This document shows, in pieces, positions 48,231-59,656 of a DNA stretch of 64,000 bases. Origin of the DNA: Cryptomeria japonica (Eukaryota > Streptophyta > Pinopsida > Cupressales > Cupressaceae); the NCBI RefSeq assembly GCF_030272615.1, contig NC_081410.1:574129241-574193240 (forward strand), in the 5' to 3' direction. The position numbers and the translations under genes are program-made. The stretch's first letter is position 1, and each line of letters starts with the position of its first letter. Under the pieces are notes generated by a model. It worked only from the letters and a program-made list of their open reading frames with translations, did not search any database and was not told where the DNA came from.

Positions 48231-50377
48231 GAAAATAGGACAATGAATGGTTAAGATTGAATAATCTTAACAAGGGCTAGGATTTAAAGTTAATTAATCC
48301 ATGTTTACAATTATCACTAATTAAATGGTGACAATTGTCAACAAGAGGTTTCTTGAGAGGAGATGTAAGAGGCATTAAATGCCTGGGAAGACATGAAGGT
48401 TACCCTAGGAGGTAAGGGTTAAGGTTAGATTAGGGTTATCCAATGGACAAAGCTTTTACCTAAGGGGTAAACTCTTGTGCAAGGGTTAATAGGATAACCA
48501 AGGTTAAAGCCATGAATGGTTGATGAGACCCTTGGCTTATATGAGGGTTAAGTTAGAGAGAAAGTCTCTAACTGTAATGCCCATACCCTAGTCGGACTTT
48601 TAAAACCCGTTTAACCTTGACTGACTTCCTAGGTGGCATTCTCGAATGGTAGATTAACCGATATGCAATGTGTAGTTTAGATAATATAAATAAACTGAGC
48701 ATACTTATTATTGTGTTTTTTTGCATCGATTCACGTGTAAATGCAATTGTTCCTAACCCTTGTGATAAATCTTGAGCTAACATCTTCATTGAATATGTAT
48801 TTGTATATGCATGCTTGTATGAATTCATGGGTGCAGGAGATTTCAGGTACAACACCGCTTAGGGCAAGGTTCATCTCCTTTGGAATTTGCAAGGTTGAGT
48901 ATGCTCGTTCATCTTTTGAATTCGGATTTAGTGGTCATATAACTCTCGTCTTGCCTTAGCCATGGTTAGGTGAGCATCGTGTGTGGATTCGTGGGCTTGC
49001 TCTTCAATGGGATGCGTGTCGAGTGATTTGGAGGACTTCCTCGATTTGCGTGCCATGCGCGAGGTAAGTGAGGTTTGTGATCCTAAGTATTAAATTTAAA
49101 TTTATGAGTAGACGAGCGCATTAGAAATTTAGAAATTTAAATGGGTAACTTCTTCTATATGATTAATCACTAATTTAAGAGATTGCTTTAAATTGTTATT
49201 GTAGCAAGCTTAAGGTGTTTAACTGAGGTTAGTGTGCCCATTTACGCATTTGTAACTTTTATGCATTTGTAGTTGAGAAATTTGAATAAACAAGACTCTT
49301 GCATTAGATTAGTCATTTATTTAAAAATGTCGCTTTATTAAGTTATAGCGAGTTAATTTAATAGTTAATTTTAATAACTACGATTTTAATAAATTATGCA
49401 TTTTAGAAAGGAAAATTTTTTAAGTCGTTTGGGAGATAGTAATAAATTACTCATTTTCGCATTTTGGAAGAAAAGGGATAAATTATTATTATTTAAACGA
49501 AAATTATTTCCTTTTTACTTATATAGTTGACATAGTATAAAAAGATTGATTCTTAGAAAATTTAAATTTAAATTAAAACGCCTTACCCGGTAAGTAGTCC
49601 CAAAATATAAATGTAGGCCTAAATCGATATTAAGAAATAAAAAATTTAAAACTCAATAAGAAAAAGAAGCATTTTAATTTTAATAAGGGAAAACAAATAA
49701 GATTAATAAGTAATGGAAAGAAATGACTTCCATTTGGGGACTTTCAATCATTTTATTTTTAAAAATAAATACCTAATTTCGAAATTGAAATTAGGGCAAA
49801 AATTAGGGCTTTCTTTTTAATCTTGTTTGGTAAGCATTTTGGGGGTCTTCTTGGCCTTTGGTTTTTTTTGGAAAAACATGGTTCTTGCAAGGGAGTTTGG
49901 GGATTTTGGAGAGAAATGAGGAATGAGAACAGCTGATTTGGGAGCTCATCTTCATCAAAATCCCTTCCTGGAAAGCGTTTGGAGGTAAGAAATTTTGATC
50001 TCCCCTTTTGTTTTTTTGTTATGCCCTCCATGAAATGCTGGAAAAACAGAGAGGGTTGCTACCCATGAATGGTTATTAAGATTCAGTTTTTCAGTTGGTT
50101 GTTGCTATGAAAATTCTGGAAAAATGTATTGATTATGAGTTTCTTGCAAAATAGGAGGTTTGTTTTTGGAATGTGAGTTTCTTCAAATAATAAACAAATA
50201 AAGAGGTTGCTGGAAAACGTTTTTCTTTAACCCCTGTCTGTGAGACTGAGTTAAGCTTCTGGAAACTGTTATATTTTTATGACTGTTTTTTTTTCTGTTT
50301 TTACCATAACAAATTTTATTTTAAAAACAAAAAAAAAAATTAAAAAAAAAAAGGGTTTTATTGCCTCCCACGACATT

Positions 50378-50472
50378 GCTACCAGTTGGTAGCGATCTGC
50401 TACCAAATGGTAGCAGCGCTACCTTTGGTAGCGTCCTGCTACCATTTGGTAGCAGTGCTACCAAAAGGTAGC
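50378..50472. repeat. Array of five GCTACC/GGTAGC hairpins
   Basis: Five perfect inverted repeats in a row, each GCTACC-loop-GGTAGC, at 50378-50393, 50399-50414, 50418-50432, 50438-50453 and 50457-50472. Loops are agtt, aaat, ttt, attt and aaaa. Spacers alternate 5, 3, 5 and 3 nt (gatct, agc, gtcct, agt), which suggests a two-hairpin unit of about 40 bp duplicated. Loops differ while all ten stem halves are unchanged. Confidence 0.95.
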
Positions 50473-50496
50473 TAGGCTGCCAAGGATGGGGGAGGG

Positions 50497-50518
50497 CCCA
50501 CGTGGATGTCCACGTGGG
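50497..50518. promoter_or_regulatory. Palindrome with two G-boxes
   Basis: CCCACGTGGA and TCCACGTGGG are 10-bp perfect arms around TG. Each contains CACGTGG, the core bound by plant bZIP and bHLH factors. Outer GGGAGGG...CCCTCTCCC extends the dyad. Regulatory use in an LTR is inference. Confidence 0.6.
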
Positions 50519-51839
50519 TACCCTCTCCCCTCTTTTCTTTTTTGAAATTTAAAAAAAAAACAGTTTGTGTTATTTGTTTTATTTAATTATTATTATTTTA
50601 TTTTATATAATTTGTTTTTTTTAAAAAAAGGGGGTTCAGTTTAATGGATTTTTAATTAATAATTGTGTATTATTTTATATAATATGTTTAGAAGAAAAAA
50701 AAAAGGAGATATATGCATGTCTCATGAAAAGAAGAATTCAGATTTATTTAGTGAACTAAAAAAAAAAAAAAATTAGTATAAGGGATTTACTTTTAATTCC
50801 TTGATAATATTCAATTTTAAATTCAATTCTTATACTATTAATTTTGGATTATAAATTAATATATATTTGGACTTTAGGGAATCAACTTTAGTAAACCCAT
50901 ACTTGAATACAAGTTTGCTTTTAAATTTCATATTGGTTTCAGCATACTCAAGTTCACTCTTATCTTTTTTTACATGGTCTAAATAGTCATGGTGGACTAA
51001 TACGAATTTTTGAATAAAAGTTAAATTATCAAATCCGTAAACTTGTTCGACATTAATGGTTAGACAAATATGGTAAACGAACACCTCTTTCGGATTATGC
51101 TCATGTAGGTTTAAATTTTCTATAATAGAATTTGGTTATGGAATGGCAAGACTTGTCATGATAGTGGATGGTTATAAGTCGGTTAAACCCCCTTAGTTAG
51201 GCTACCGTCAAACAATAGAATTTTGGTTTGTTTGTCTTCTTGGTTATGTTTTAATTTGACCCGTTTTAAAAAGGAATCACTATGTAATAAACTAACGAGG
51301 TAGAGGTGGAATGGTGTATGTGTTCGCCTAAAAGGCAAGATTGTAAAGACATGTAATTATGTAACCTTAACTATAATAAATACCAAAAGGGTCTTGCAGT
51401 TGAGCAGACCCAGAGATGTAGCCCATCTGGGGTGAACTCCGAGATCATATTCTGTGTCATGCGATGTTTATAGCGTACTTTGTTTTATGTTTTAAATTAT
51501 CTTGAATGGTTGTATTTTTGCAAAGTGTATGGTGTAAATTAAATAAATTCAAATTTAAATGTATAACATTTTTCATATGGGTAAACGTAGTTATTCAAGA
51601 TCATAAAACGTTGGGAATTATGAATAGGGCATGGTATTTAAATATTGAAATTAAAGTGTGGAAAAAAAAAAGTAAATTGGTAATGTTAATTTGAATTGTA
51701 ATAGTGGAAGAAATCTAGACAGAATTACTTCATTGGATTAATTGTTAAAAAGTATGTTAATTGGAATGAATGTAAAGAGGGGAAAACAAAGTTAAAAAAA
51801 AATTATGCCACAATTCCTAGATTGAAATTTAAAAGAAGA

Positions 51840-53110
51840 ACATCATAGAAATATCTATCCTTCTACCTTAGTAAATGAATCACGCCATGTCAGTTATGTT
51901 TCATTACATTGGATAAAATTTGTTAAGTTATTTCACGTTTCAATCATGACCAATAATCCTCACCGGATTAAATTGTTAATCGTGTGGACTCAATCAAATA
52001 TTCATGTTGTATATTGAACGAATATACTTAGTAATTTATGATGTAATTTTGAATCATTAATCCTCACCAGATCATTTCTGTAACCGGGTGAACCCAACTA
52101 GAAAACCCATTTGTTAATCTTTTTAAAAGGAATCCCTCATGTTGCTAAGATTGAACTAGAAGGGGAAACGTCATGATAATTATGTTTCATTATATTGGGT
52201 ATAGTGGTTTGGTTAAGTACGTTTAATCTTAACAAATCAACCTTACCGAAGTAAAACTTGATAATTGGTGTAACTCAACTAGTCCACCCTAATTATAATC
52301 TCAACAAATGAATTTCTTATGATATGTTAAAGATGAATTGAAAAAGAAGGGATTCAATTAGTTGTTGATACATTAAATCTAATAAAAGAATCTCTCTCAC
52401 ATTATTTTCATTTAACAAAAAAATATGCAATAAGATAATTGTAATTCAATCCTAATGGAAGAGCATCTCTTGAAATTTATACTTTAACCTTGAAATGATG
52501 AACATCATCTAGTTAACGATACTTTGAAAGGGAGGATGCTCTCGTGTGTTCTCATGCATATCCACCTTATTGAAATTAGTCCATTTAATTGCATTATTAA
52601 AACTTCAGATGAATTCCCTGTCTACGCACATTTTATCTTCATTTAAGGACTGCATCTCATTAGTTGGTTATGTATGAAACCAAACGAAGGGACTTCACTC
52701 AATTAATGGTGGTTAATCCTTAAGAAATAAATTTCTCTCATTAACCATGCTTTTAATATAAAAAAAAGGAGATAACAAATGTGGGTGAATATTTTAAAAT
52801 CAAATGATGAAACCCTCGCTTTACTAATCATAGTTTAACCTTGAATGAATGAACCTCATTAGGCATATTCTTAAAACATTAAAGGATGAAATCAATTGTG
52901 AATGGATACCACAACCCAAGGAATGGAATTCATGAACCCATTTTGGGGGCCTCTTAAAGTAATTATGAATTAAAGTGCGATGGATAAATAATCTCCTCAA
53001 TGGCCTCCTAACCATCGAAGTAATTGAACGCCTCCTAAAGATATAAGGTGTTAAACCATTGAACACATATTTAATCAAGGACTATGCATTACCTCGTAAT
53101 TAAGTTATCC
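51840..53110. repeat. Diverged internal repeats of the LTR-like unit
   Basis: Phrases such as taatcctcacc(g/a)g, tcaaccttaccga, atgtttcatta(c/t)att and gtg(g/a)ac(t/c)caa recur at roughly 120-200 bp spacing. No coding frame. Confidence 0.5.
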
Positions 53111-53684
53111 AGTTTAATGGATCTAATGACGCAAGTTGAGTTAGGTGTAAGGTTGTGTAATCGCGTTAGGAAACTCCTTAGGATTGGCTGAGCCTTCCGC
53201 TGTGATATCTAAGTTGACAGATAACTCTAATGTATCTTAATGTTTTGTCTAATTATGAACTGAGACAACTTCAACTATCCTAACGTTGTAACGTTTCATT
53301 AACGCACTTAATTATATTTAAAAATAAAAATAAAAAAATTTACACTCTATTTGAGTGTTTTTAATTTAAACCCATAGGGGTTTCCTGGCGGGGCATTACA
53401 CTAACCATGCAAGAAGATTGAGTTAACCATAAATGGTTATGTAGACTTTGAGGATTAAATTGTTGAAGACATAAAGCCTTTAATGCATTTCAAAGACTTT
53501 GGAGGCTTTGAGAAGTGACTTCCCTTTGCTAAGAAATGTGACAATAATTAGGAGATGAATTAGGCTAAATTGGAAGTGATTAGAAGAATCTAGAAAGGTT
53601 TAGGAGACAAGTGGGAGATGTAAGAAAATGCAAGTGGATGAGGGAAAATGATTTTAATTAAAATAAAATTACTTCATTTCAACT

Positions 53685-53704
53685 AAAATAGATGCAACTT
53701 GCAT
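53685..53704. repeat. Target site duplication of LINE D, left copy
   Basis: AAAATAGATGCAACTTGCAT, 20 bp, identical to 61974-61993. Confidence 0.97.
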
Positions 53705-53730
53705 GTTGCATGCAACCTAACTTGAAAAAA

Positions 53731-55461
53731 ATGGCTCTGCAAAATATCGCTGAAAGGAGCAGGTGAAATAAATTTTTGGAAAAATGCGACAATGGGGTTC
53801 CTTCAACATCTGGAAGGGGTCCCCCTCTGCTGGACAGCACATGGCAAGTTGTGAAAAATAGAAAAACCATTAACGCAGAAAGGAGGATGGAAAGAATGTT
53901 GAACCAGGTTTGGGCAGTTCCTATCACTACACGAATTCCACCCTTTGCCACTAATGCGAACAGGGTGTCGTTAGGGTTTAAGGTGAACAATGATTGGCCT
54001 CAACACGGCCCGCAAAGAAGCCAGGCAGAGGGTTATCTAAAACCGACCAGAATTGGGGAACCCACATCGCAGAAATTTTCCAAATCTAAAAACAATTATG
54101 CAGTACAGAAAATATGGAAAGAACTGAAAATGCAGGGTAATAAACAGGTCAAGATAAATTCAAAACACCCTAGGATGGAGCCCATCAAAATCCTAACTCC
54201 GGATACCACTATGGAGCTAAGGAGTTACTGTGCTAAGCACGGATTATTTGCCAAATGGGAAGGCCGTGGGCAATCTTCCTCAGAAATAGCTGACTGGTGG
54301 AGAAAAAAATTCTGCGGCCAAGTAAGTATAACAGCCCTAACTAATAAATACATCTTTATTGAATGCTATGAAGAATCATTGAAAATTAGAATGCTCGAAG
54401 GAGAACAAGTGTTTTATAAGCGAATGAATTTTAGATTTTTAGATTGGAAACCTAAATTTGATTCGGACAGACACGAATTCAGCACAGAATCTAGATGGAT
54501 AATCATACAAAACATTCTAGTAGAGCTAATGCATGTTAAGATTTTGATGGAAATAGGCAATAGCTTAGGTAGTTTTGTAGCCCTAGAAAAAAATTGGACA
54601 GACAACTCTGACATTAAAATTCTAATAGATATGGAAAGAAACAATAAGGATTTAAGAAGCATATCCATTAATACGATGGACAGGAACTATAATTTAAATC
54701 CAAAATGGTTTAATGGCAAGATATCAGAAGAAATATGGGCCATAAACACTAATGTCAGAAAAACTCAGGTCAAGAAAACAAAAAAGGCTAAAAAACCAGA
54801 TAACAAGGTCGACATTCAATTTAACGATGAAATAGGTGGATTCATCATCACAAATACACAATGTGGTGAAAAACTGGGGCTGCAAGCTTGCTCCCAAAGC
54901 ATCAAATCTATCAATAATAAGCAGATCCATGCATCGCCTGAAAAAGAAATCCAAAAGGAGCTGCATGAGGTCATTGACAGCCTGATGCAAAAATTTGCAG
55001 AAGAGATAGCAGATGAAATGTTGAAGAAAGATAAGATAGTAGAAAACACATGCCATTCAAATGGACATATTCACGTGGTAGAAAACCCTCAAACAAAGGA
55101 AATTGAAAATAATGATGTAGAAGGGGTTCCAGAGATACAAAACATGGAGGACCTATCCCCTGTGGTAAAAGGAATGAACGAAGAGGAAGAAAGAAACTTT
55201 ATAATCAAGGAATTAATGAATATACAAGAGGAGGAAAGATCGGGGGATGCAAACACAAACTTGGGAGAGCTACCCAATAAAGGTATTATGATGGTAGATG
55301 GAGATAAAGAGAACCTAGACTGTGGTAAACTCAGCAGCAATAAAAGGGGGCAAAAATCTTTTTTAGACAAAATGAGAATGGATGGGGAAGAGGAGGGGCA
55401 AACCAAAATAACAAACCTATTCAGCCCAATAAAGAACCCGACATCCCCCAACCTAAACTAA
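53731..55461 (+). pseudogene. LINE D ORF1 with one early stop (DUF4283-type)
   Basis: ATGGCTCTGCAAAA at 53731 opens the frame, as in LINE C; TGA at 53764-53766 (codon 12) interrupts it, after which it runs open for 564 codons to TAA at 55461. A CGA-to-TGA change would explain the stop. The core (residues about 150-250) reads CAKHGLFAKWEGRGQSSSEI, ADWWRKKFCGQV, FRFLDWKPKFD and resembles DUF4283 of plant LINE ORF1 proteins. The C-terminal third is Lys/Glu-rich with predicted helical, coiled-coil-like character. No CCHC knuckle. Its role is RNA binding in the retrotransposition complex (family knowledge). Confidence 0.9.
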
Positions 55462-58400
55462 AAATACTAACATGGAATGTAAGGGGTCTGGGAGCCCCTA
55501 GTAAGCAACGCTTAATTAAGCATAGCTTAAAAAGAACTGACATGGATATAATAATGATACAAGAAACAAAACTAAACAGAGCAGACATGGCACAATTTAG
55601 TAAAAATCTATATCAATGGCAGATGGAGGCAACAGATTCCATTGGGGCGTCGGGAGGATTAGCATTACTATGGAAGAAAAATACAATAACGTATACTAGT
55701 TATGTCAAAATGCAGCATTGGATGGCAGGAAAAGTTAAAGCAATCAATAGAGATACAGAATTCATCATCATCAATGTTTATGGCCCAATAACCACGGAAA
55801 AAAAAAAGCAGTTTGGTTAGAAATTAATCATTTTTTAACAAATCAAAAGGCTCCTCACTGCATTATAGGGGGAGACTTCAACACTATTTTATATCAATCT
55901 GAGAAAAGTGGAGGTGCCAAGACAATTAGACAATCGCAAAAAGACTTCATGGAATGGGTAAATAACAATTACTTGCTAGAAATAAAAACTGATAAGAATG
56001 CACACAAATGGAATAATAGGAGGTCTGGCATTTCTAATATATCAGAAATACTGGATAGATTCTTCTTTAAAGGGGACCTAAGCTCCTTTCAAGTCGAGAT
56101 GAAGGCCTCGGTTCTCCCATGGTCAGGATCAGATCATTTTCCAGTATTGCTGGAACTTATGGGGGAACTGAAAATCAGTAGGAGACCTTTTAAATTCGAA
56201 AATATGTGGCTCATGCATGAAGATTTCCTACCAAATATACAAAAATGGAGGACTGAATGTAATATCCAAGGTTCTAAAATGTTCCAAATAACCTTGAAAC
56301 TAAAAGAAATAAAACATAAATTATTAGTCTGGAACAAGAAAAGATTCAAAAATATCTTCGAAGAAAAATTAAGAATTGAAAAAGAAATGGATGAAGTAAA
56401 TATAGAAGTCATTATGCATGGAATGGATCAACTTTTATATAATACAGAGAAAAGGCTTCTAAAGGAATATGAAGATATCTTAACCAAGGAAGAAATCTTT
56501 TGGAAGCAAAAATCTAGAGAAGTATGGCTAAGTGAAGGGGATAATAATACAAAAAATTTTCATAATAGCGTTAAAGTGAGGAGAGCTAAAAATAGAATCA
56601 CACAAATTGCTAATGAAGAAAACCAGATTATCACAGATCCAAAGATGATTGTGGAAGACGCTACCCAATACTTTAGAAACATACTGAATAACTGGGAACA
56701 TTCAGACCTGACGCACAGTCAGGACTTGGTTAAAAACATATCGAAATTATTATCAAAGGAGGATAATCAGATGTTAAATGCCAAAATCACTAAGGAAGAG
56801 GTAAAGTATGCTCTATCCCAATTTTCAGGGGATAAGGCTCCTGGACCAGATGGTTTCTTGGCTAACTTTTATCAGAAATGCTGGCATATCATAGGTGATG
56901 AGGTATCAAAGGCATTAGAAGCTGCTAGAAATGCTTGCAAATTTCTGAAAGAAATAAATAGTACATTTTTAGCTCTTTTACCCAAGAAAGAAAATCCATC
57001 CAAATGGGAGGAATTTAGACCCATATCCTTATGCAACATGACATATAAAATGTTAACAAAAATCATGGCCAATAGATTGAAAAAATTATTACTAGTTATC
57101 ATCTCAGAGGAACAAACAGGCTTTGTTCCAAATAGGTCAATTTTAGATGGGATAATCATTGTTCAAGAGGTGATTCATTCCATACATAACCAAAAACAAC
57201 CTAATATGTTAATTAAACTTGATATCAAAAAAGCCTATGATAAAGTGGACTGGTACTTCCTCTGCAACTACATGAAAGCCTTTGGCTTCAACAAGCAATG
57301 GATCAATTGGGTGTATAGATGCATTTCAAGCCCTCGATACTCAGTCTTGATAAATGGAAAACTGGAGGGGTATTTTGGAGCAACAAGGGGCCTGAGACAA
57401 GGGGATCTGATTTCCCCTTTTCTATTCATCATAATGTCTGAAGCTTTAGGAAGGGCCCTTAATGCTTCTAGAATTCAAGGTAGGTTGCAAGGTATTCAGA
57501 TAACGACAGGGGTAGAACCTTGCACACATCAACAATTTGCAGATGATACAATGATTCTAGGAAGAAGCAATCTCAAAGAAGCTAAGGAAATTAAGAGAAT
57601 TATATTGTCATACGGGAAAGCTTTCGGAGAATTAGTAAATAACCAAAAATCTGAAATCTTCTACTTTAATACACCTATACATGAACAGATAAACATAACA
57701 AACTGGCTAGGATATAAGATTGGACAGTTACCATTCTCATATTTAGGAATACCCATTGACAAAGGAATAAGATCAACCAAGCTATGGGATCAACTCATTG
57801 ATCACATCAAAAAAAGATTGTCATCATGGTGGGGCCTATGGTTGACAGGGGCAGCAAGATTGACATTGATCAAATCAGTCTTATCGGCAGTACCAATCTA
57901 CATGCTTTCGTGCATTCCCTTATCAAAAGGGGTATATAAAAACATATCCCAATTCATCAGGAATTTCTATTGGCAAGGCATGGAGGATAAAAAAAAAATA
58001 AAACTAATTGCTTGGGATAAAATTTGTAGGGAAAAGTGTGATGGGGGTACGGGTATAAGGAACTTGAAATGGTAGAACAAGGCCTTAGGGGCAAAATTGA
58101 TCTGGAAAATATACGGTTCATCCGAAGCCAAATGGGCAAAAATTTTGATAAATAAATACCTAACAACTAATCAAAAAGAAGCAATATTTAGGGAAAAACA
58201 TCTGCCAAAAGGCTCAATAATATGGAACTTCATCAAAGAATGTAGATCCGTTATAACAAAACATCTGACTTGGGATATCCACAATGGCAAATTGGCCTTG
58301 TTTTGGGAAGACTCATGGGGGGACCAACCTCCAATAGATATATTGATGGATATGTCTGAAATCAAACAACAGATGAAGAATCTCTGGGGAAATTATGTTA

Positions 58401-59656
58401 AAGACTATATAACCCTTGAACCAAATTCAGCATTAGGATGGAAATGGAAAAACATGAGTACATTTATGCCTGAAAACAAATCCCAGGAACTTCAAAGGAT
58501 TCTGGCTCTTAGAATGATCTCCATCAGAGAAGGGGAAGATAAATTAATATGGTCAGGCTCTAAGGACGGACAATATAATTGTAGGGATAGCTTTAAAAGA
58601 ATATATAAAGAGGTAAAAGTAAGCAAAGACCACATCCCAACTATTCTATGCTGGAACAAATTTTGCCTTCCCAAAGCAGGCTTCTTTACTTGGGCTGCAA
58701 TTCAAAAGAAAGTACTTACTACTGAACAATTCAAGAGCAGGGGATATGAAGGACCATCGATTTGTATATTATGTAGGGAAGATGAGGAAACAAGTGACCA
58801 TATTTTCATGACATGCAAGTTTACTCAAAACTGCTGGTACTGGTTAATGGCACAGTTAGGATGGTCGGGAGCTATTAGCTCTTCCCTGATAGAATGGTGT
58901 TCATATTGGCCAATTGTCATGAGCAACAGTCTCTTTCATAATCTATGGATCTGTAGTCCATCCATTCTAGTCTGGGAAGTCTGGAAAGAAAGAAATAGAA
59001 GAATATTTCAAGAAAAGGAAATGCAGGTAGAAAAACTAATAATAAGGATAGAAGTTGCAATTACTGAAACAGTTAATAGTAAGAACATATGTTTTCCATC
59101 ATATGGGAAATCATTCACTGAATGGGATAATTTCATTAGAAAACAGTGGAATGGAATAAAAATACCCCCCTTTTATGGTAAAAAAGGAATTGATAAGGAA
59201 AAGATTAGGAAAGCTTGTAAATGGCAACCACCAAAGCCGGGTTGGTTCAAATTAAATTTTGATGGTGCATCCAGAGGTAACCCTGGAATAGCAGGGGTAG
59301 GATGTATAATTCACTCAGGTAAAGGAAAATGCATGGGATCTAAGGCCATGCACTTAGGAAAAGTCACCAACAACACTGCTGAACTCCTAAGTCTAATAGA
59401 AGGATTGATTATGTGTAAAGAATTAGGAATATCCAAGTTGGAAATTGAAGGCGACTCAGCAATAATTATCAATGCAATTAGGAATAAAGGAATGCCTAAT
59501 TGGAAGCTCAAGGGCATACTTGACAGAGCATTAGAGTTGCTTAACAATTTCACAGATTACACTATTAATCATATTTATAGAGAGGCAAACTTGGCAGCTG
59601 ATGAGTTAGCTAATTTAGGGGCAGATGGAACAAACAAGAAAACTATAAATAATTAA
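55458..59656 (+). pseudogene. LINE D ORF2, near-intact: endonuclease, RT, zf-RVT, RNase H
   Basis: The frame begins KILTWNVRGLGAPSK at 55461. APE-type endonuclease residues are present: MIQETK, GGDFNTI (about 55868) and SDHFPV (about 56130). At 55798-55807 a run of ten A shifts the frame by one. From there it is open to 59656 except for TAG at 58073. RT motifs: KAPGPDGF, FRPISLCN, MLIKLDIKKAYDKVDW, GLRQGDLISPFLF, FADD (57535-57549) and LPFSYLGIPI. zf-RVT: LPKAGFFTWAAIQKK, CILCREDEETSDHIFMTC. RNase H (59245-59620): FDGASRGNPG, AELLSLIEGL, IEGDSAII and NLAADELA, all acidic residues kept. ORF2 would nick the target and copy the element RNA. Confidence 0.95.

Larger units (their letters stand above)
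48573..53400 (+). mobile_element. 4.8-kb LTR-like unit, possible giant solo LTR
   Basis: Begins TGTAATGCCC and ends GGGCATTACA (10-bp perfect inverted ends with TG...CA), flanked on both sides by the 5-bp duplication CTAAC (48568-48572 and 53401-53405). No gag, pol or transposase is seen and the ends do not recur inside, so it is best read as a single very long LTR or a large non-coding element. It contains a hairpin array (50378-50472), a G-box palindrome (50497-50518) and old diverged repeats (51840-53110). Orientation is arbitrary because the termini are symmetrical. A DNA transposon with 5-bp duplications is an alternative but less likely. Confidence 0.7.

Noticed and set aside
54724-55451. 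Minus-strand open frames of 77-120 codons opposite LINE D ORF1
   Set aside because: Shadows of the real ORF1 on the plus strand.
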